A program made the translations under genes and the position numbers. This document shows positions 1 to 7,302 of a DNA stretch of 44,115 nucleotides, one piece after another. The DNA comes from an uncultured Muribaculaceae bacterium (GTDB taxonomy: Bacteria; Bacteroidota; Bacteroidia; Bacteroidales; Muribaculaceae): NCBI GenBank assembly GCA_934667475.1, contig CAKUMB010000015.1, positions 1 to 44,115 on the forward strand, read 5' to 3'. Positions within the stretch are counted from its first letter, which is position 1, and each line of letters starts with the position of its first letter. The notes beneath the pieces are model-generated. The model made no database searches and had not been told where the DNA came from. It saw nothing but the letters and a program-made list of their open reading frames with translations.

Positions 1-29
1 TTTGTGTCTAACTTTTGGGGTGCAGTTCA
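1..29. mobile_element. possible insertion-sequence terminus (partial)
   Basis: The first bases (TGTGTCTAACTTTTGGGG and the following bases) resemble the outer end of a Bacteroidales insertion sequence. The rest of any element would lie outside the window and no transposase is visible. The call rests on resemblance from memory and on the position at the very edge next to short repeats. It could equally be ordinary intergenic DNA. Confidence 0.25.
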
Positions 30-92
30 TTTATCGGGTGAGCCAAGAAAACTCCCCCCCGGTTTATCGGGTGAGCCTTTATCGGGTGAGCC
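30..92. repeat. three direct copies of a 15-bp motif
   Basis: The motif TTTATCGGGTGAGCC occurs at 30-44, 63-77 and 78-92, the last two exactly adjacent. The 63-77 copy is preceded by a C-rich run and GG (54-62). The same motif with the C-rich flank recurs inverted at 44042-44063 near the other end. Function is unknown. It behaves like a short dispersed intergenic repeat. Confidence 0.8.
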
Positions 93-123
93 TATGACGA
101 CAGTCACAGTAAGGCATGGGCAT

Positions 124-166
124 AAAAAATAGAGGGTCATAATCAATCGGTGATTATGACCCTCCT
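124..166 (-). terminator. terminator after tRNA-Arg
   Basis: A long near-perfect hairpin (arms 131-145 and 151-165, AGAGGGTCATAATCA against TGATTATGACCCTC) is followed, reading the minus strand, by a run of six T. It lies just past the 3' end of tRNA-Arg and fits a rho-independent terminator. Confidence 0.8.
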
Positions 167-170
167 CTTG

Positions 171-244
<74 letters not shown>

Positions 245-292
245 AGATTCCCTTTAGTGCCCCGTGCTGCTGCCGTGGGCATAAAAGCGGTG

Positions 293-323
293 CAAAGTTA
301 ATGCTTTTTTTGCGTCTGTCAAA
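293..323 (-). promoter_or_regulatory. promoter of tRNA-Arg
   Basis: On the minus strand, TTTG (320-323) is followed by exactly 19 bases and TAACTTTG (293-300). This matches the Bacteroidetes primary sigma consensus TTTG-N19-TAnnTTTG. The expected start lies about 40 bases before the tRNA. Confidence 0.8.
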
Positions 324-363
324 GCAATTGCCCCAAAAGCCGCATCTTTTCTGCTCGGAAAGT

Positions 364-660
364 TTAAGCGAATTTGCGCAGCTGCTCTAACACGGTGGCT
401 GCGGTCTGCACGCCTGTGGCCATCCACACGGGCTGGCCCTGCTTGAATATGATGAGCGTGGGCACGGCCTGCACGCCATATTGCATGGCCAGCTGCTCGT
501 TTTGGTCGATGTCGATTTTTATCACTGTGGCGGCGTCGCCCACCGATTGCTTTATCTCTTCAAGAATGGGGTGCATCATTTTGCACGGCCCGCACCATGT
601 GGCGAAGAAGTCGACCAGAGTGGGGCGGCTGGATGAAATTAGTTGCTCAAAATTGTTCAT
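364..660 (-). CDS. thioredoxin
   Basis: A 98-residue cytoplasmic thioredoxin. The redox motif WCGPC is at residues 22-26 (Cys23, Cys26), the cis-proline motif AVPTLI follows, and the length is right for a single thioredoxin fold. It would reduce protein disulfides with electrons from thioredoxin reductase. The start MNNFEQL is chosen because the family begins there; an upstream in-frame ATG at 702 would add 14 residues with no family match. It lies 66 bases after lysA on the same strand and may be cotranscribed. Bacteroidales carry several thioredoxins, so which paralog this is cannot be told. Confidence 0.9.
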   Translation of the reverse strand: MNNFEQLISSSRPTLVDFFATWCGPCKMMHPILEEIKQSVGDAATVIKIDIDQNEQLAMQYGVQAVPTLIIFKQGQPVWMATGVQTAATVLEQLRKFA

Positions 661-726
661 AGTTCTGTCCTTATTTTTGCCATTGTGAACTGCAAATACC
701 ATGCCACGCGGCTTGGAGCGAGAGCA

Positions 727-1878
727 CTATTTGCGCGAGAAGTAGCTCTTGGCCAGCGGGCGCATGTTGTAGTGTGAGGCCATGGTCTCGCCGTAGGCGC
801 CTGCCGAGCGTATGGCCACCAGGTCGCCGCGGCGCGTGACGGGCAGGTGCTCGTTGGACCCAAACACATCGCTCGACTCGCATATTGGGCCCACCACGTC
901 GTAGGTGTCGCTGGCGGTGTCGCTCGAGGTGAGGTTTTGAATCACATGGTGCGCCTGGTAGAGGGCGGGGCGGATGAGGTCGGTCATGCCGGCATCGAGT
1001 ATCACAAACTTCTTGTTGCGGTTCTCCTTCACAAACACCACCCGGGCTATCAGCGAGCCGCACTGCGCCACCACCGAGCGGCCCAGCTCAAAGTGCAGCT
1101 GCTGGCCTTTGCGCAGCTTCAGGTTTTTCTTGAAGGTGTCGAAGAAGTGCGCGAAGTCGGGAATGGTGTTGATGTCGGGCTCGTCGTAGTCCACGCCCAG
1201 ACCGCCGCCCACGTTTATCATCTCGAAGTGGATTTGGTGGCGGTCGAAGTAGTCGAGCAGGCTGTTGACCGACTCGCACAGCATGGCAAAGGGCTTCATC
1301 TGGGTGATTTGCGAGCCCACGTGAAAGTGCAGGCCGCGCAGGTGGATGTTGGGCAGAGCCATGGCGGTGTCCACAGCGTGGGCCAGCATCTCGATGTTGA
1401 TGCCAAACTTGTCTTCGGCCGTGCCGGTGGTGATGTAGCGGTGGGTGTGGGCGTCGATGTCGGGGTTGACGCGTATCGACACGTTGGCCACCTTGCCCTT
1501 TTTGCCGGCCAGCTCGTTGATCACCTGCAACTCGGGCACCGACTCCACATTGAAGCAGAATATGTCGTGGTCGAGGCCAAGGTTGATTTCCCAATCGGTC
1601 TTGCCAACGCCAGAATACACCATTTTGTCGGGGCTGAAGCCTGCCGCCAGCGAGGCTTTAATCTCGCCGCCGCTCACCAGATCCACACCAAGGCCCTTTT
1701 TCACCACTTCCTTTAGTATGGTGGGGTTGCCGTTGGCCTTGATAGCGTAGTGCACGGTGTATGGGTAGCCTTCTATCTGCTTGTTGATGGCATCAAGGGT
1801 CTTGTTGAGCAGGTTCAGGTCGTAGTAGTAGAATGGGGTGGGGGTCTGTTGGAAGTCCTTGATTGAGAATCGTAGCAT
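727..1878 (-). CDS. lysA: diaminopimelate decarboxylase
   Basis: A 383-residue PLP enzyme of fold type III that decarboxylates meso-diaminopimelate to L-lysine, the last lysine step. The PLP lysine is Lys47 in HYAIKAN. The glycine-rich phosphate-binding region (INVGGGLGVDYDE), the ELGRSVVAQCG segment and the active-site cysteine in ICESSDVFG are all present. Length is slightly short for the family but both ends are intact. It follows the histidine genes on the same strand 55 bases after hisIE, so an amino-acid biosynthesis run is likely. In many Bacteroidetes lysA sits beside lysC; no lysC is in this window. Confidence 0.95.
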   Translation of the reverse strand: MLRFSIKDFQQTPTPFYYYDLNLLNKTLDAINKQIEGYPYTVHYAIKANGNPTILKEVVKKGLGVDLVSGGEIKASLAAGFSPDKMVYSGVGKTDWEINLGLDHDIFCFNVESVPELQVINELAGKKGKVANVSIRVNPDIDAHTHRYITTGTAEDKFGINIEMLAHAVDTAMALPNIHLRGLHFHVGSQITQMKPFAMLCESVNSLLDYFDRHQIHFEMINVGGGLGVDYDEPDINTIPDFAHFFDTFKKNLKLRKGQQLHFELGRSVVAQCGSLIARVVFVKENRNKKFVILDAGMTDLIRPALYQAHHVIQNLTSSDTASDTYDVVGPICESSDVFGSNEHLPVTRRGDLVAIRSAGAYGETMASHYNMRPLAKSYFSRK

Positions 1879-1933
1879 TATTTTACGTTGTTTTGTGTTA
1901 GTGAATTTGTGAAAATCTGTGGACTGTCAGCGG

Positions 1934-2566
1934 TCAGGCTTCGCCCTTGTGGGTGTTGTATTGCGCCTTGCTCTTGAGGTGGCGCGAGGCCAGGTCGTTC
2001 ACCACGTCGTCGATGGTGAGGCCTTTGGCCGAGAGCAGCACTATCAGGTGATAGAGCAGGTCGCTGGCCTCATATATCATGCGGCCGTGGGTGCCGTTGG
2101 TGGCTTCTATCACCGTTTCGAGCGCCTCCTCGCCCACCTTCTGGGCCATGCGGTTGATGCCGCTGTTGAAGAGCGATGTGGTGTATGAGCCCTCGGGCAT
2201 CTCGCGGTGGCGGCGGTCGATGAACTCTTGCAGATAGCTGAGGAAGCTCACGCCGGGGGCGTTGCTGTCGGCAAAGCAGGTGGCCGAGCCTGTGTGGCAC
2301 ACGGGGCCGTTGGGCACGGCCTGAATCAGCAGCGTGTCGTGGTCGCAGTCGTCGGCCATGCTCACCAGGTCCAGGTAGTGTCCGCTTTCCTCACCCTTGG
2401 TCCACAGCTTGTTGCGCGTGCGGCTCCAGAATGTCACCTTTTTGGTGGCCAGGGTCTTGTCGTAGGCCTCGCGGTTCATAAATCCGAGCATGAGCACATT
2501 TTTTGTGCGTGCGTCCTGCACAATGGCGGGTATGAGTCCGCCCATTTTGTTGAAGTCGAGTTCCAT
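1934..2566 (-). CDS. hisI: bifunctional phosphoribosyl-AMP cyclohydrolase / phosphoribosyl-ATP pyrophosphatase
   Basis: A 210-residue HisIE fusion catalysing steps 2 and 3 of histidine synthesis. The HisI part covers about residues 1-105, with metal ligands in DDCDHD (72-77) and Cys90 and Cys97 (VCHTGSATC). The HisE part covers about 112-200, with the signature KVGEEALETVIEA. The start is the ATG at 2566 (MELDFNKMGG), matching the family; the reading frame stays open far upstream only because it overlaps hisF in another frame. It is the last gene of the hisH-hisA-hisF-hisIE run, 29 bases after hisF. Confidence 0.95.
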   Translation of the reverse strand: MELDFNKMGGLIPAIVQDARTKNVLMLGFMNREAYDKTLATKKVTFWSRTRNKLWTKGEESGHYLDLVSMADDCDHDTLLIQAVPNGPVCHTGSATCFADSNAPGVSFLSYLQEFIDRRHREMPEGSYTTSLFNSGINRMAQKVGEEALETVIEATNGTHGRMIYEASDLLYHLIVLLSAKGLTIDDVVNDLASRHLKSKAQYNTHKGEA

Positions 2567-2595
2567 ATTGCTTTTGTTTTTGTGGTCGTTGTCTT

Positions 2596-3375
2596 TTATA
2601 TGTCTTGGCGCACGGCTATGCCCTGCGCGGCCAAGTATTTCTTCAGTTCGGGTATGGCTATTTCGCCAAAGTGAAACACGCTTGCGGCCAGGGCGGCGTC
2701 GGCCATGCCGCTTGTAAACACGTCGCTGAAGTGGCTCATGGCGCCGCAGCCGCCCGAGGCTATCACCGGAATCGACAGCGTGTCGTGCAGCTGCCGCAGC
2801 GCGTGGCAGGCAAATCCCTGCTTCACTCCGTCGTGGTCCATGCTGGTAAACAGAATTTCGCCAGCGCCGCGCTCCTGCGCCTCGCGCGCCCACTCCAGCA
2901 GGTGGCGGCTGGTGGGTTCGTGTCCGCCCTTCACATAGCACAGCCAGTCATCGCCGCCGCCATTGCAGTCGCGCTGCAGTCGCGCGTCGATGGCCACCAC
3001 ACACACCTGGCTGCCAAAGCGGGTGGCGATGTCGTCGATGAGCTGCGGGTGGCGCAGGGCCGACGAGTTGATCGAAATCTTGTCGGCTCCGGCATTCAGC
3101 AGCCGGTCGACGTCGTCCACCGAGCCTATGCCGCCGCCCACGGTGAATGGTATGCTTATGCGCTCGGCCACGCGGCGCACGAGGCTCACAAATGTGTCGC
3201 GCCCCTCGAGCGAGGCTGTGATGTCGAGATACACAAGCTCGTCGGCGCCCTCGTCGCTGTAGCGTTTGCCCAGCTCTACGGGGTCGCCCGCGTCCTTAAA
3301 GTTCACAAAGTTCACCCCCTTCACGGTGGTGCCGTCCTTCACATCGAGGCACGGAATTATGCGTTTTGCGAGCAT
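2596..3375 (-). CDS. hisF: imidazole glycerol phosphate synthase, cyclase subunit
   Basis: A 259-residue (beta/alpha)8-barrel. It uses ammonia from HisH to turn PRFAR into imidazole glycerol phosphate and AICAR. The catalytic aspartates are Asp11 (IIPCLDVKDG) and Asp130 (VVAIDAR), the same numbers as in the Thermotoga enzyme. Phosphate-binding loops such as TVGGGIGS and IASGGCGAMSHF are present. Its start overlaps the end of hisA by 19 bases, which suggests translational coupling. Its partner hisH is one gene upstream. Confidence 0.97.
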   Translation of the reverse strand: MLAKRIIPCLDVKDGTTVKGVNFVNFKDAGDPVELGKRYSDEGADELVYLDITASLEGRDTFVSLVRRVAERISIPFTVGGGIGSVDDVDRLLNAGADKISINSSALRHPQLIDDIATRFGSQVCVVAIDARLQRDCNGGGDDWLCYVKGGHEPTSRHLLEWAREAQERGAGEILFTSMDHDGVKQGFACHALRQLHDTLSIPVIASGGCGAMSHFSDVFTSGMADAALAASVFHFGEIAIPELKKYLAAQGIAVRQDI

Positions 3376-4103
3376 TGGCGTTGGTAGTTAAAGTGTTTCA
3401 AATCGTCGAGGGCAATGCGGCCCTCATATATGGCTTTGCCCACTATCACATCGGGCACGTTGGCGCGGTCCAGAGCCTCCACATCGGCCATGCAGCTCAC
3501 GCCGCCGCTGGCTGTGAGGTGCAGCCCCGGCAGTTCGCCTAGCACTTGGGCATACAGCTCCACGGCCGGGCCCTGCAGCATGCCGTCTTTGTCGATGTCG
3601 GTGCTTATCACCTGCTTCACGCCCTTTTGCATATACTGCCTGATGAAGGGCACCAGCTGTTCTTGGCTGTCGCTGAGCCAGCCGTTGGTGGATATGCGGC
3701 CGCCGCGCGAGTCTGCGCCCAGAATTATGCGCTCGCCGCCATAGCGCGCCAGCCACCGCTCGAATGTGGTGTGGTCGCTCACGGCTATGCTGCCGCCTGT
3801 CACCATCTGCGCGCCGCACTCAAATGCTATGCGCAGGTCGTCGTCGCTCTTCAGGCCGCCGCCGAAGTCAATGGTGAGGCCCGAGTGGCCTGCCACGCGC
3901 TCCAGCACGCGCCAGTTCACTATGTGGCTCGACTTGGCCCCGTCGAGGTCCACCAGGTGCAGGCGCGTGCAGCCCGAGTACTCAAAGGCCCGCGCCACAT
4001 CCAGCGGCTGCTCGTTATACACTTTGCTCGTCTGGTAGTCGCCGCGGCTCAGGCGCACGCACTTGCCGTCGATTATGTCGATTGCGGGAATTATTTCTAT
4101 CAT
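3357..4103 (-). CDS. hisA: ProFAR isomerase
   Basis: A 248-residue (beta/alpha)8-barrel that isomerises ProFAR to PRFAR, the substrate of HisF. The N-terminal IPAIDIIDGKCVRL holds catalytic Asp9, and the second aspartate is Asp131 in ILGADSRGG. The TASGGVSCMADVEAL phosphate loop is in the C-terminal half. It overlaps hisH upstream by 4 bases and hisF downstream by 19 bases, typical of a tightly coupled his operon. Length is normal for HisA. Confidence 0.97.
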   Translation of the reverse strand: MIEIIPAIDIIDGKCVRLSRGDYQTSKVYNEQPLDVARAFEYSGCTRLHLVDLDGAKSSHIVNWRVLERVAGHSGLTIDFGGGLKSDDDLRIAFECGAQMVTGGSIAVSDHTTFERWLARYGGERIILGADSRGGRISTNGWLSDSQEQLVPFIRQYMQKGVKQVISTDIDKDGMLQGPAVELYAQVLGELPGLHLTASGGVSCMADVEALDRANVPDVIVGKAIYEGRIALDDLKHFNYQRQCSQNA

Positions 4104-4702
4104 AGCTCAATGAATTTACGCAATATGCCTTCGCCCACGCTGCCGCTCTTCTCGGGATGAAACTGGGTGCCGTAGAAGTTGCCGCGGCGCAGCGCGGCGC
4201 TGTAGGGCAGCAGATAGCTGGTGGTGGCAATGGTGAAGCGCGACAGCGGCGCATAGTAGCTGTGCACGTAATACACATGGCTGCCGTCAAGTCCGGGGGC
4301 AATCAGGCCGTTGGCCGCGTCGGTCACGGCTATGGTGTCCCAGCCCGTGTGTGGAATTTTGCACTCAGGGTGCCCTGTGTTGCTGAACCGGCGCACCTCC
4401 ACGTCGCTGAACACGCCCATGCAGCGCGCCTGGCCCTCCTCGCTGCCGTTGCACAGCAGCTGCATGCCTATGCATATGCCCAGCACTGGCTGCGTGAGGC
4501 TGGTGATCACCTCGTCGAGCCGGTGCTCGCGCAGATAGGCCATGGCGGTGGCGGCCTCGCCCACGCCGGGGAAAATCACCTTGTCGGCGCGGCGCAGCGC
4601 GTCGGGGTCGTCGGTCACAAGGGCCTCAACGCCTATGCGCTTCATGGCGCACATCACCGAAAACACGTTGCCGGCATTGTATTTCACTATTGCTACGCTC
4701 AT
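4100..4702 (-). CDS. hisH: imidazole glycerol phosphate synthase, glutamine amidotransferase subunit
   Basis: A 200-residue class I glutaminase that supplies ammonia to HisF. The nucleophile is Cys77 in LGICIGMQLL and the His-Glu pair is His182 and Glu184 in FHPEKSG. The oxyanion-strand motif FPGVGEA is present near residue 44. It is the first recognisable his gene of the run; hisG, hisD, hisC and hisB are not in the window. The gene upstream, of unknown function, ends 33 bases before it. Confidence 0.97.
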   Translation of the reverse strand: MSVAIVKYNAGNVFSVMCAMKRIGVEALVTDDPDALRRADKVIFPGVGEAATAMAYLREHRLDEVITSLTQPVLGICIGMQLLCNGSEEGQARCMGVFSDVEVRRFSNTGHPECKIPHTGWDTIAVTDAANGLIAPGLDGSHVYYVHSYYAPLSRFTIATTSYLLPYSAALRRGNFYGTQFHPEKSGSVGEGILRKFIEL

Positions 4703-4735
4703 ATCTCTCAGTATATGTTTCTTTTGTAGTTGCTT

Positions 4736-5023
4736 TTATAAAATGCTTATGTGGCCCGACTCGGGGTCGAGCTCGCAGGCCACGGTGCGCTCGCCAATTT
4801 TGGCCGACTTCGGCATCAGCGCTTCTTTGCTCTCGCTTTGCTCAAGCCGGCAGCCCTCGGGCATCAGGCACAGCACGCCCGCCACATATCGCGTGCAGGC
4901 CAGTTCGCCGTCGGCCTTGCGCAGGCCCAGCAGCTCGCCGCTGTCCGACAGGGTGGAGATGTGGTTGATATACATCCGGCCGCAGGCCAGAGTGTAGTTT
5001 GCTATGAATTTGCGTACTGCCAT
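4736..5023 (-). CDS. conserved-looking small protein of unknown function
   Basis: A 95-residue protein without signal peptide, membrane segment or a motif I recognise. The N-terminal half (FIANYTLACGRMYINHIST) and the middle (RYVAGVLCLMPEGCRLEQSE) are well-mixed in composition, as in a real folded protein, and the reading frame fits tightly between the DUF4296-like lipoprotein gene (34 bases upstream) and hisH (33 bases downstream) on the same strand. It contains three cysteines. It is probably translated; the function cannot be inferred beyond cotranscription with its neighbours. Confidence 0.7.
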   Translation of the reverse strand: MAVRKFIANYTLACGRMYINHISTLSDSGELLGLRKADGELACTRYVAGVLCLMPEGCRLEQSESKEALMPKSAKIGERTVACELDPESGHISIL

Positions 5024-5057
5024 ATCTCGTATCCTTTCTTTTTACCGTGCGCGTTTG

Positions 5058-6107
5058 TCAGCGGCCGCGGTGCGCGGCATTCACGCTGGCGTCGACGTGC
5101 AGGCTGCGGCTCGACTTGTTCACTCCCGGCTTGGGCTTGTAGTGGCCCGCGGTGGCCGGAGTCTGCCGCTTTTCGGCGGGCAACGGGCGCACAGGGGCCT
5201 TGGGGGCCGACTGCACGGCCTGGTCGCGGCGCAGCAGCCGCTGCACGCTCAGGGTGGAGTATTTGCTTTGGTCGAAGTGTGTGCGCAGCAGCGACACGCT
5301 GTCGATAAAAGCCACCGAGGTGCGCGCCCCCAGGTCGTAGCTCACATAGCCAAACACGCGGCGCACTATGCGGTTGCGGTCGGTTTGCAGCTCGAATGCC
5401 GTCCATCCGCCCTCGCACGAGCTGCGTTGCACCACCGACGTGCTGCCGTCGCTGTAGTCGGCGCCCATCACCACTGCAAACCGCCCGCCGCCGTCAATCA
5501 GCTTAAAGTTGAGCTGGTAGCGGTCACCGCTGCGGTATTCGCCGTCGGGCTTGATGTCGAATGTCACATAGCCGCGTGGCATAACGCCCGTCAGCAGCCA
5601 AGTGCGCTGGCCGGCCCACAGGTCGGCTGTGTCGCCGTGCTGGGTGTAGGTGCGCCGCTGCCACGAGTCGGCAGGGTTTCCCTCGTTGTCGCCGCCGTCA
5701 TCACCGCCGTTGCTGGCCGCTGCCAGCCCGCCGCCCTTCTCCAGCTGCTTGTTGAGGTCGTTCTGGTCGCTGGTGAGTTGCTTCACCACGCGGTCATACA
5801 CATCGTCGTACACATCCAGATTGTGGGCATACCACACCATCGATGAGTCGTAGTCGGCCTGCGTCACGTGGTGCATGGCAAACACCGACTGCTTCAGTGC
5901 CTGCTTCGACGAGTCGTCGGGAAATTTGTCGGGATACATTCCCAGGTAGGCGTCGGCCTTGGTCAAATCCACTATCAGGTCGGCCATGTCGCCCTCGCTA
6001 ATCACTCCGCGCGGAGCCTTGCTGCAGCCCACGGCGGCCACCGCCACAAGTGCGGCGGCCGCCAGTGCCATTATTGATGATGCTTTGCTCTTGACCATTG
6101 TCGTCAT
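5058..6107 (-). CDS. DUF4296-like lipoprotein
   Basis: A 349-residue lipoprotein. A hydrophobic signal (SIMALAAAALVAVAAVG) ends in a lipobox with Cys28. The next 90 residues (ISEGDMADLIVDLTKADAYLG ... FAMHHVTQADYDSSMVWYAHN) match the DUF4296 pattern of Bacteroidetes lipoproteins that follow lspA. The remaining C-terminal part has no recognised fold and contains a Gly/Asp-rich stretch and a basic, proline-rich tail. The ATG at 6107, 16 bases after lspA, is preferred over an upstream in-frame ATG at 6203 inside lspA because it puts the signal peptide at the N-terminus; 6098 is also possible. Its location next to lspA, whose product would mature it, is usual in the phylum. Confidence 0.8.
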   Translation of the reverse strand: MTTMVKSKASSIMALAAAALVAVAAVGCSKAPRGVISEGDMADLIVDLTKADAYLGMYPDKFPDDSSKQALKQSVFAMHHVTQADYDSSMVWYAHNLDVYDDVYDRVVKQLTSDQNDLNKQLEKGGGLAAASNGGDDGGDNEGNPADSWQRRTYTQHGDTADLWAGQRTWLLTGVMPRGYVTFDIKPDGEYRSGDRYQLNFKLIDGGGRFAVVMGADYSDGSTSVVQRSSCEGGWTAFELQTDRNRIVRRVFGYVSYDLGARTSVAFIDSVSLLRTHFDQSKYSTLSVQRLLRRDQAVQSAPKAPVRPLPAEKRQTPATAGHYKPKPGVNKSSRSLHVDASVNAAHRGR

Positions 6108-6123
6108 GTGTGTGCTGTGAGTG

Positions 6124-6810
6124 TTATTTGTCTTGCTGCTGAGTGTCGCCGCCGTCATTGTCGCCGCCGTCATTGTCGCCGCCGGCCGCATGTGCCGAAT
6201 CAAGCGAACCGGAGATGTTGTGGCTGTAGAACAGTATCAGCACCACCACGCTCACGCTGAGGCAGGCGTCGGCCACATTGAATATGGGCTGGAAAAACAC
6301 AAAGTGCTCGCCGCCCACCATGGGCATCCACGACGGCCAGTCCCACGACGCCAGGGGCAGGTATATCATGTCTACCACGCGGCCGTTGAACAGCGTGCCA
6401 TAGCCGCCGTCGGGCGGAAACAGCTGCGCCACTCCGGTGAATGGCGGGTCGTTGAACGCCACTCCGTAGAATATGCAGTCGATCACATTGCCCAGTGCGC
6501 CCGCGGTGATCAGCGCCACGCACGCCACGTAGCCGCGCTGCAGGTCGGCGCGGTTGCGAATGCGGTACAGGTAGTACACAAACGCGCACACCGCTATTAT
6601 TCTGAACCATGTGAGCAGAAACTTGCTGCCCAGCTCCATGCCGAAGGCCATGCCGTTGTTTTCAATAAACACCAGCTTGAACCAGCTGGTTATGTCCAGC
6701 TCCTCGCCATAGTAGAAGTGCGTCTTGACCCAAATCTTCAGTGCCTGGTCGGCGATTACGGCCACGGCAATGATGATGGCGGCAAGTTTCCCGTTAAAAT
6801 TCTTGCTCAT
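6124..6810 (-). CDS. lspA: lipoprotein signal peptidase (signal peptidase II)
   Basis: A 228-residue inner-membrane aspartic protease that cleaves prolipoproteins before the lipidated cysteine. Four hydrophobic segments lie near residues 9-22, 64-84, 94-112 and 176-196. The catalytic aspartates are Asp111 (GALGNVIDCIFYG) and Asp181 (FNVADACLS). The region between them (about 115-170) is longer than in E. coli LspA, as is common in Bacteroidales. The last 20 residues are a hydrophilic tail of GGDND repeats encoded by short tandem DNA repeats. Its stop overlaps no gene, but its start overlaps the end of the DksA-like gene by 4 bases, so the two are coupled. Confidence 0.95.
   Translation of the reverse strand: MSKNFNGKLAAIIIAVAVIADQALKIWVKTHFYYGEELDITSWFKLVFIENNGMAFGMELGSKFLLTWFRIIAVCAFVYYLYRIRNRADLQRGYVACVALITAGALGNVIDCIFYGVAFNDPPFTGVAQLFPPDGGYGTLFNGRVVDMIYLPLASWDWPSWMPMVGGEHFVFFQPIFNVADACLSVSVVVLILFYSHNISGSLDSAHAAGGDNDGGDNDGGDTQQQDK
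6145..6183 (-). repeat. 15-bp tandem repeat inside the lspA 3' end
   Basis: About two and a half copies of a 15-bp unit (CGCCGCCGTCATTGT on the plus strand) encode the GGDND tail of LspA. Such a repeat can change copy number by slippage in whole five-residue steps without shifting the frame. Confidence 0.75.
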
Positions 6811-7196
6811 TTATAACCTGATTTCTGCTTTTGCTCCAATTCTTTGCCCTCCACCGAAATCGTGGTGTGCGGCACAGCCAAGAGCCGTCCCTTGGGAATC
6901 AGCTTGCCGGTGACGCGGCAAATTCCGTAGGTCTTGTTCTCGATGCGCACAAGTGCGGCCTGCAGCTTTCTAATGAACTCCATCTGCCGCTGCGCGTGCT
7001 GTCCGGCCTCCTCCTTGCAAAGGGTGCTTGCGCCCTCTTCAAGCGCGTTGAACGTTGCGGCCGACTCGTCGGCCATGACGCTTGCCCTAAGCAGCTCGTA
7101 GTTCTTTTTGGCCACCTCGAGTTTTTCGAGAATCACCTTTTTGAACTCCATCAGCTCCTCGTCGGAGTATCTCGTCTTTCCAGTGTCGCCTGTCAT
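6807..7196 (-). CDS. TraR/DksA-family transcription factor
   Basis: A 129-residue protein with a long coiled-coil N-terminal part (about 12-85) and the DksA-type C-terminal globular region YGICRVTGKLIPKGRLLAVPH (90-110). DksA-like proteins insert the coiled-coil tip into the RNA polymerase secondary channel and tune transcription with ppGpp. Of the four zinc cysteines of E. coli DksA only Cys93 remains, so zinc is probably not bound. The same loss is, to my knowledge, usual in the Bacteroidetes proteins found between ileS and lspA, so it is not a local defect. Confidence 0.85.
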   Translation of the reverse strand: MTGDTGKTRYSDEELMEFKKVILEKLEVAKKNYELLRASVMADESAATFNALEEGASTLCKEEAGQHAQRQMEFIRKLQAALVRIENKTYGICRVTGKLIPKGRLLAVPHTTISVEGKELEQKQKSGYK

Positions 7197-7227
7197 GGTG
7201 CAATCCTTTCGTTATAGTTGTTGTTGA

Positions 7228-7283
7228 AAAAAGGGCGGAGCACCGCTGGGCACGCAGTGTGCCGGCCGTGCCGCGCCCTTTTG
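7228..7283 (-). terminator. terminator or attenuator between ileS and the DksA-like gene
   Basis: Outer arms at about 7228-7237 and 7274-7282 (AAAAGGGCG against CGCCCTTTT) enclose a GC-rich inner hairpin with GGCAC/GTGCC. On the minus strand the structure is followed by TTTTTT. It would reduce read-through from ileS into the dksA-lspA part. Confidence 0.6.
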
Positions 7284-7302
7284 TGTTGCTTATTTGCTCT
7301 GC

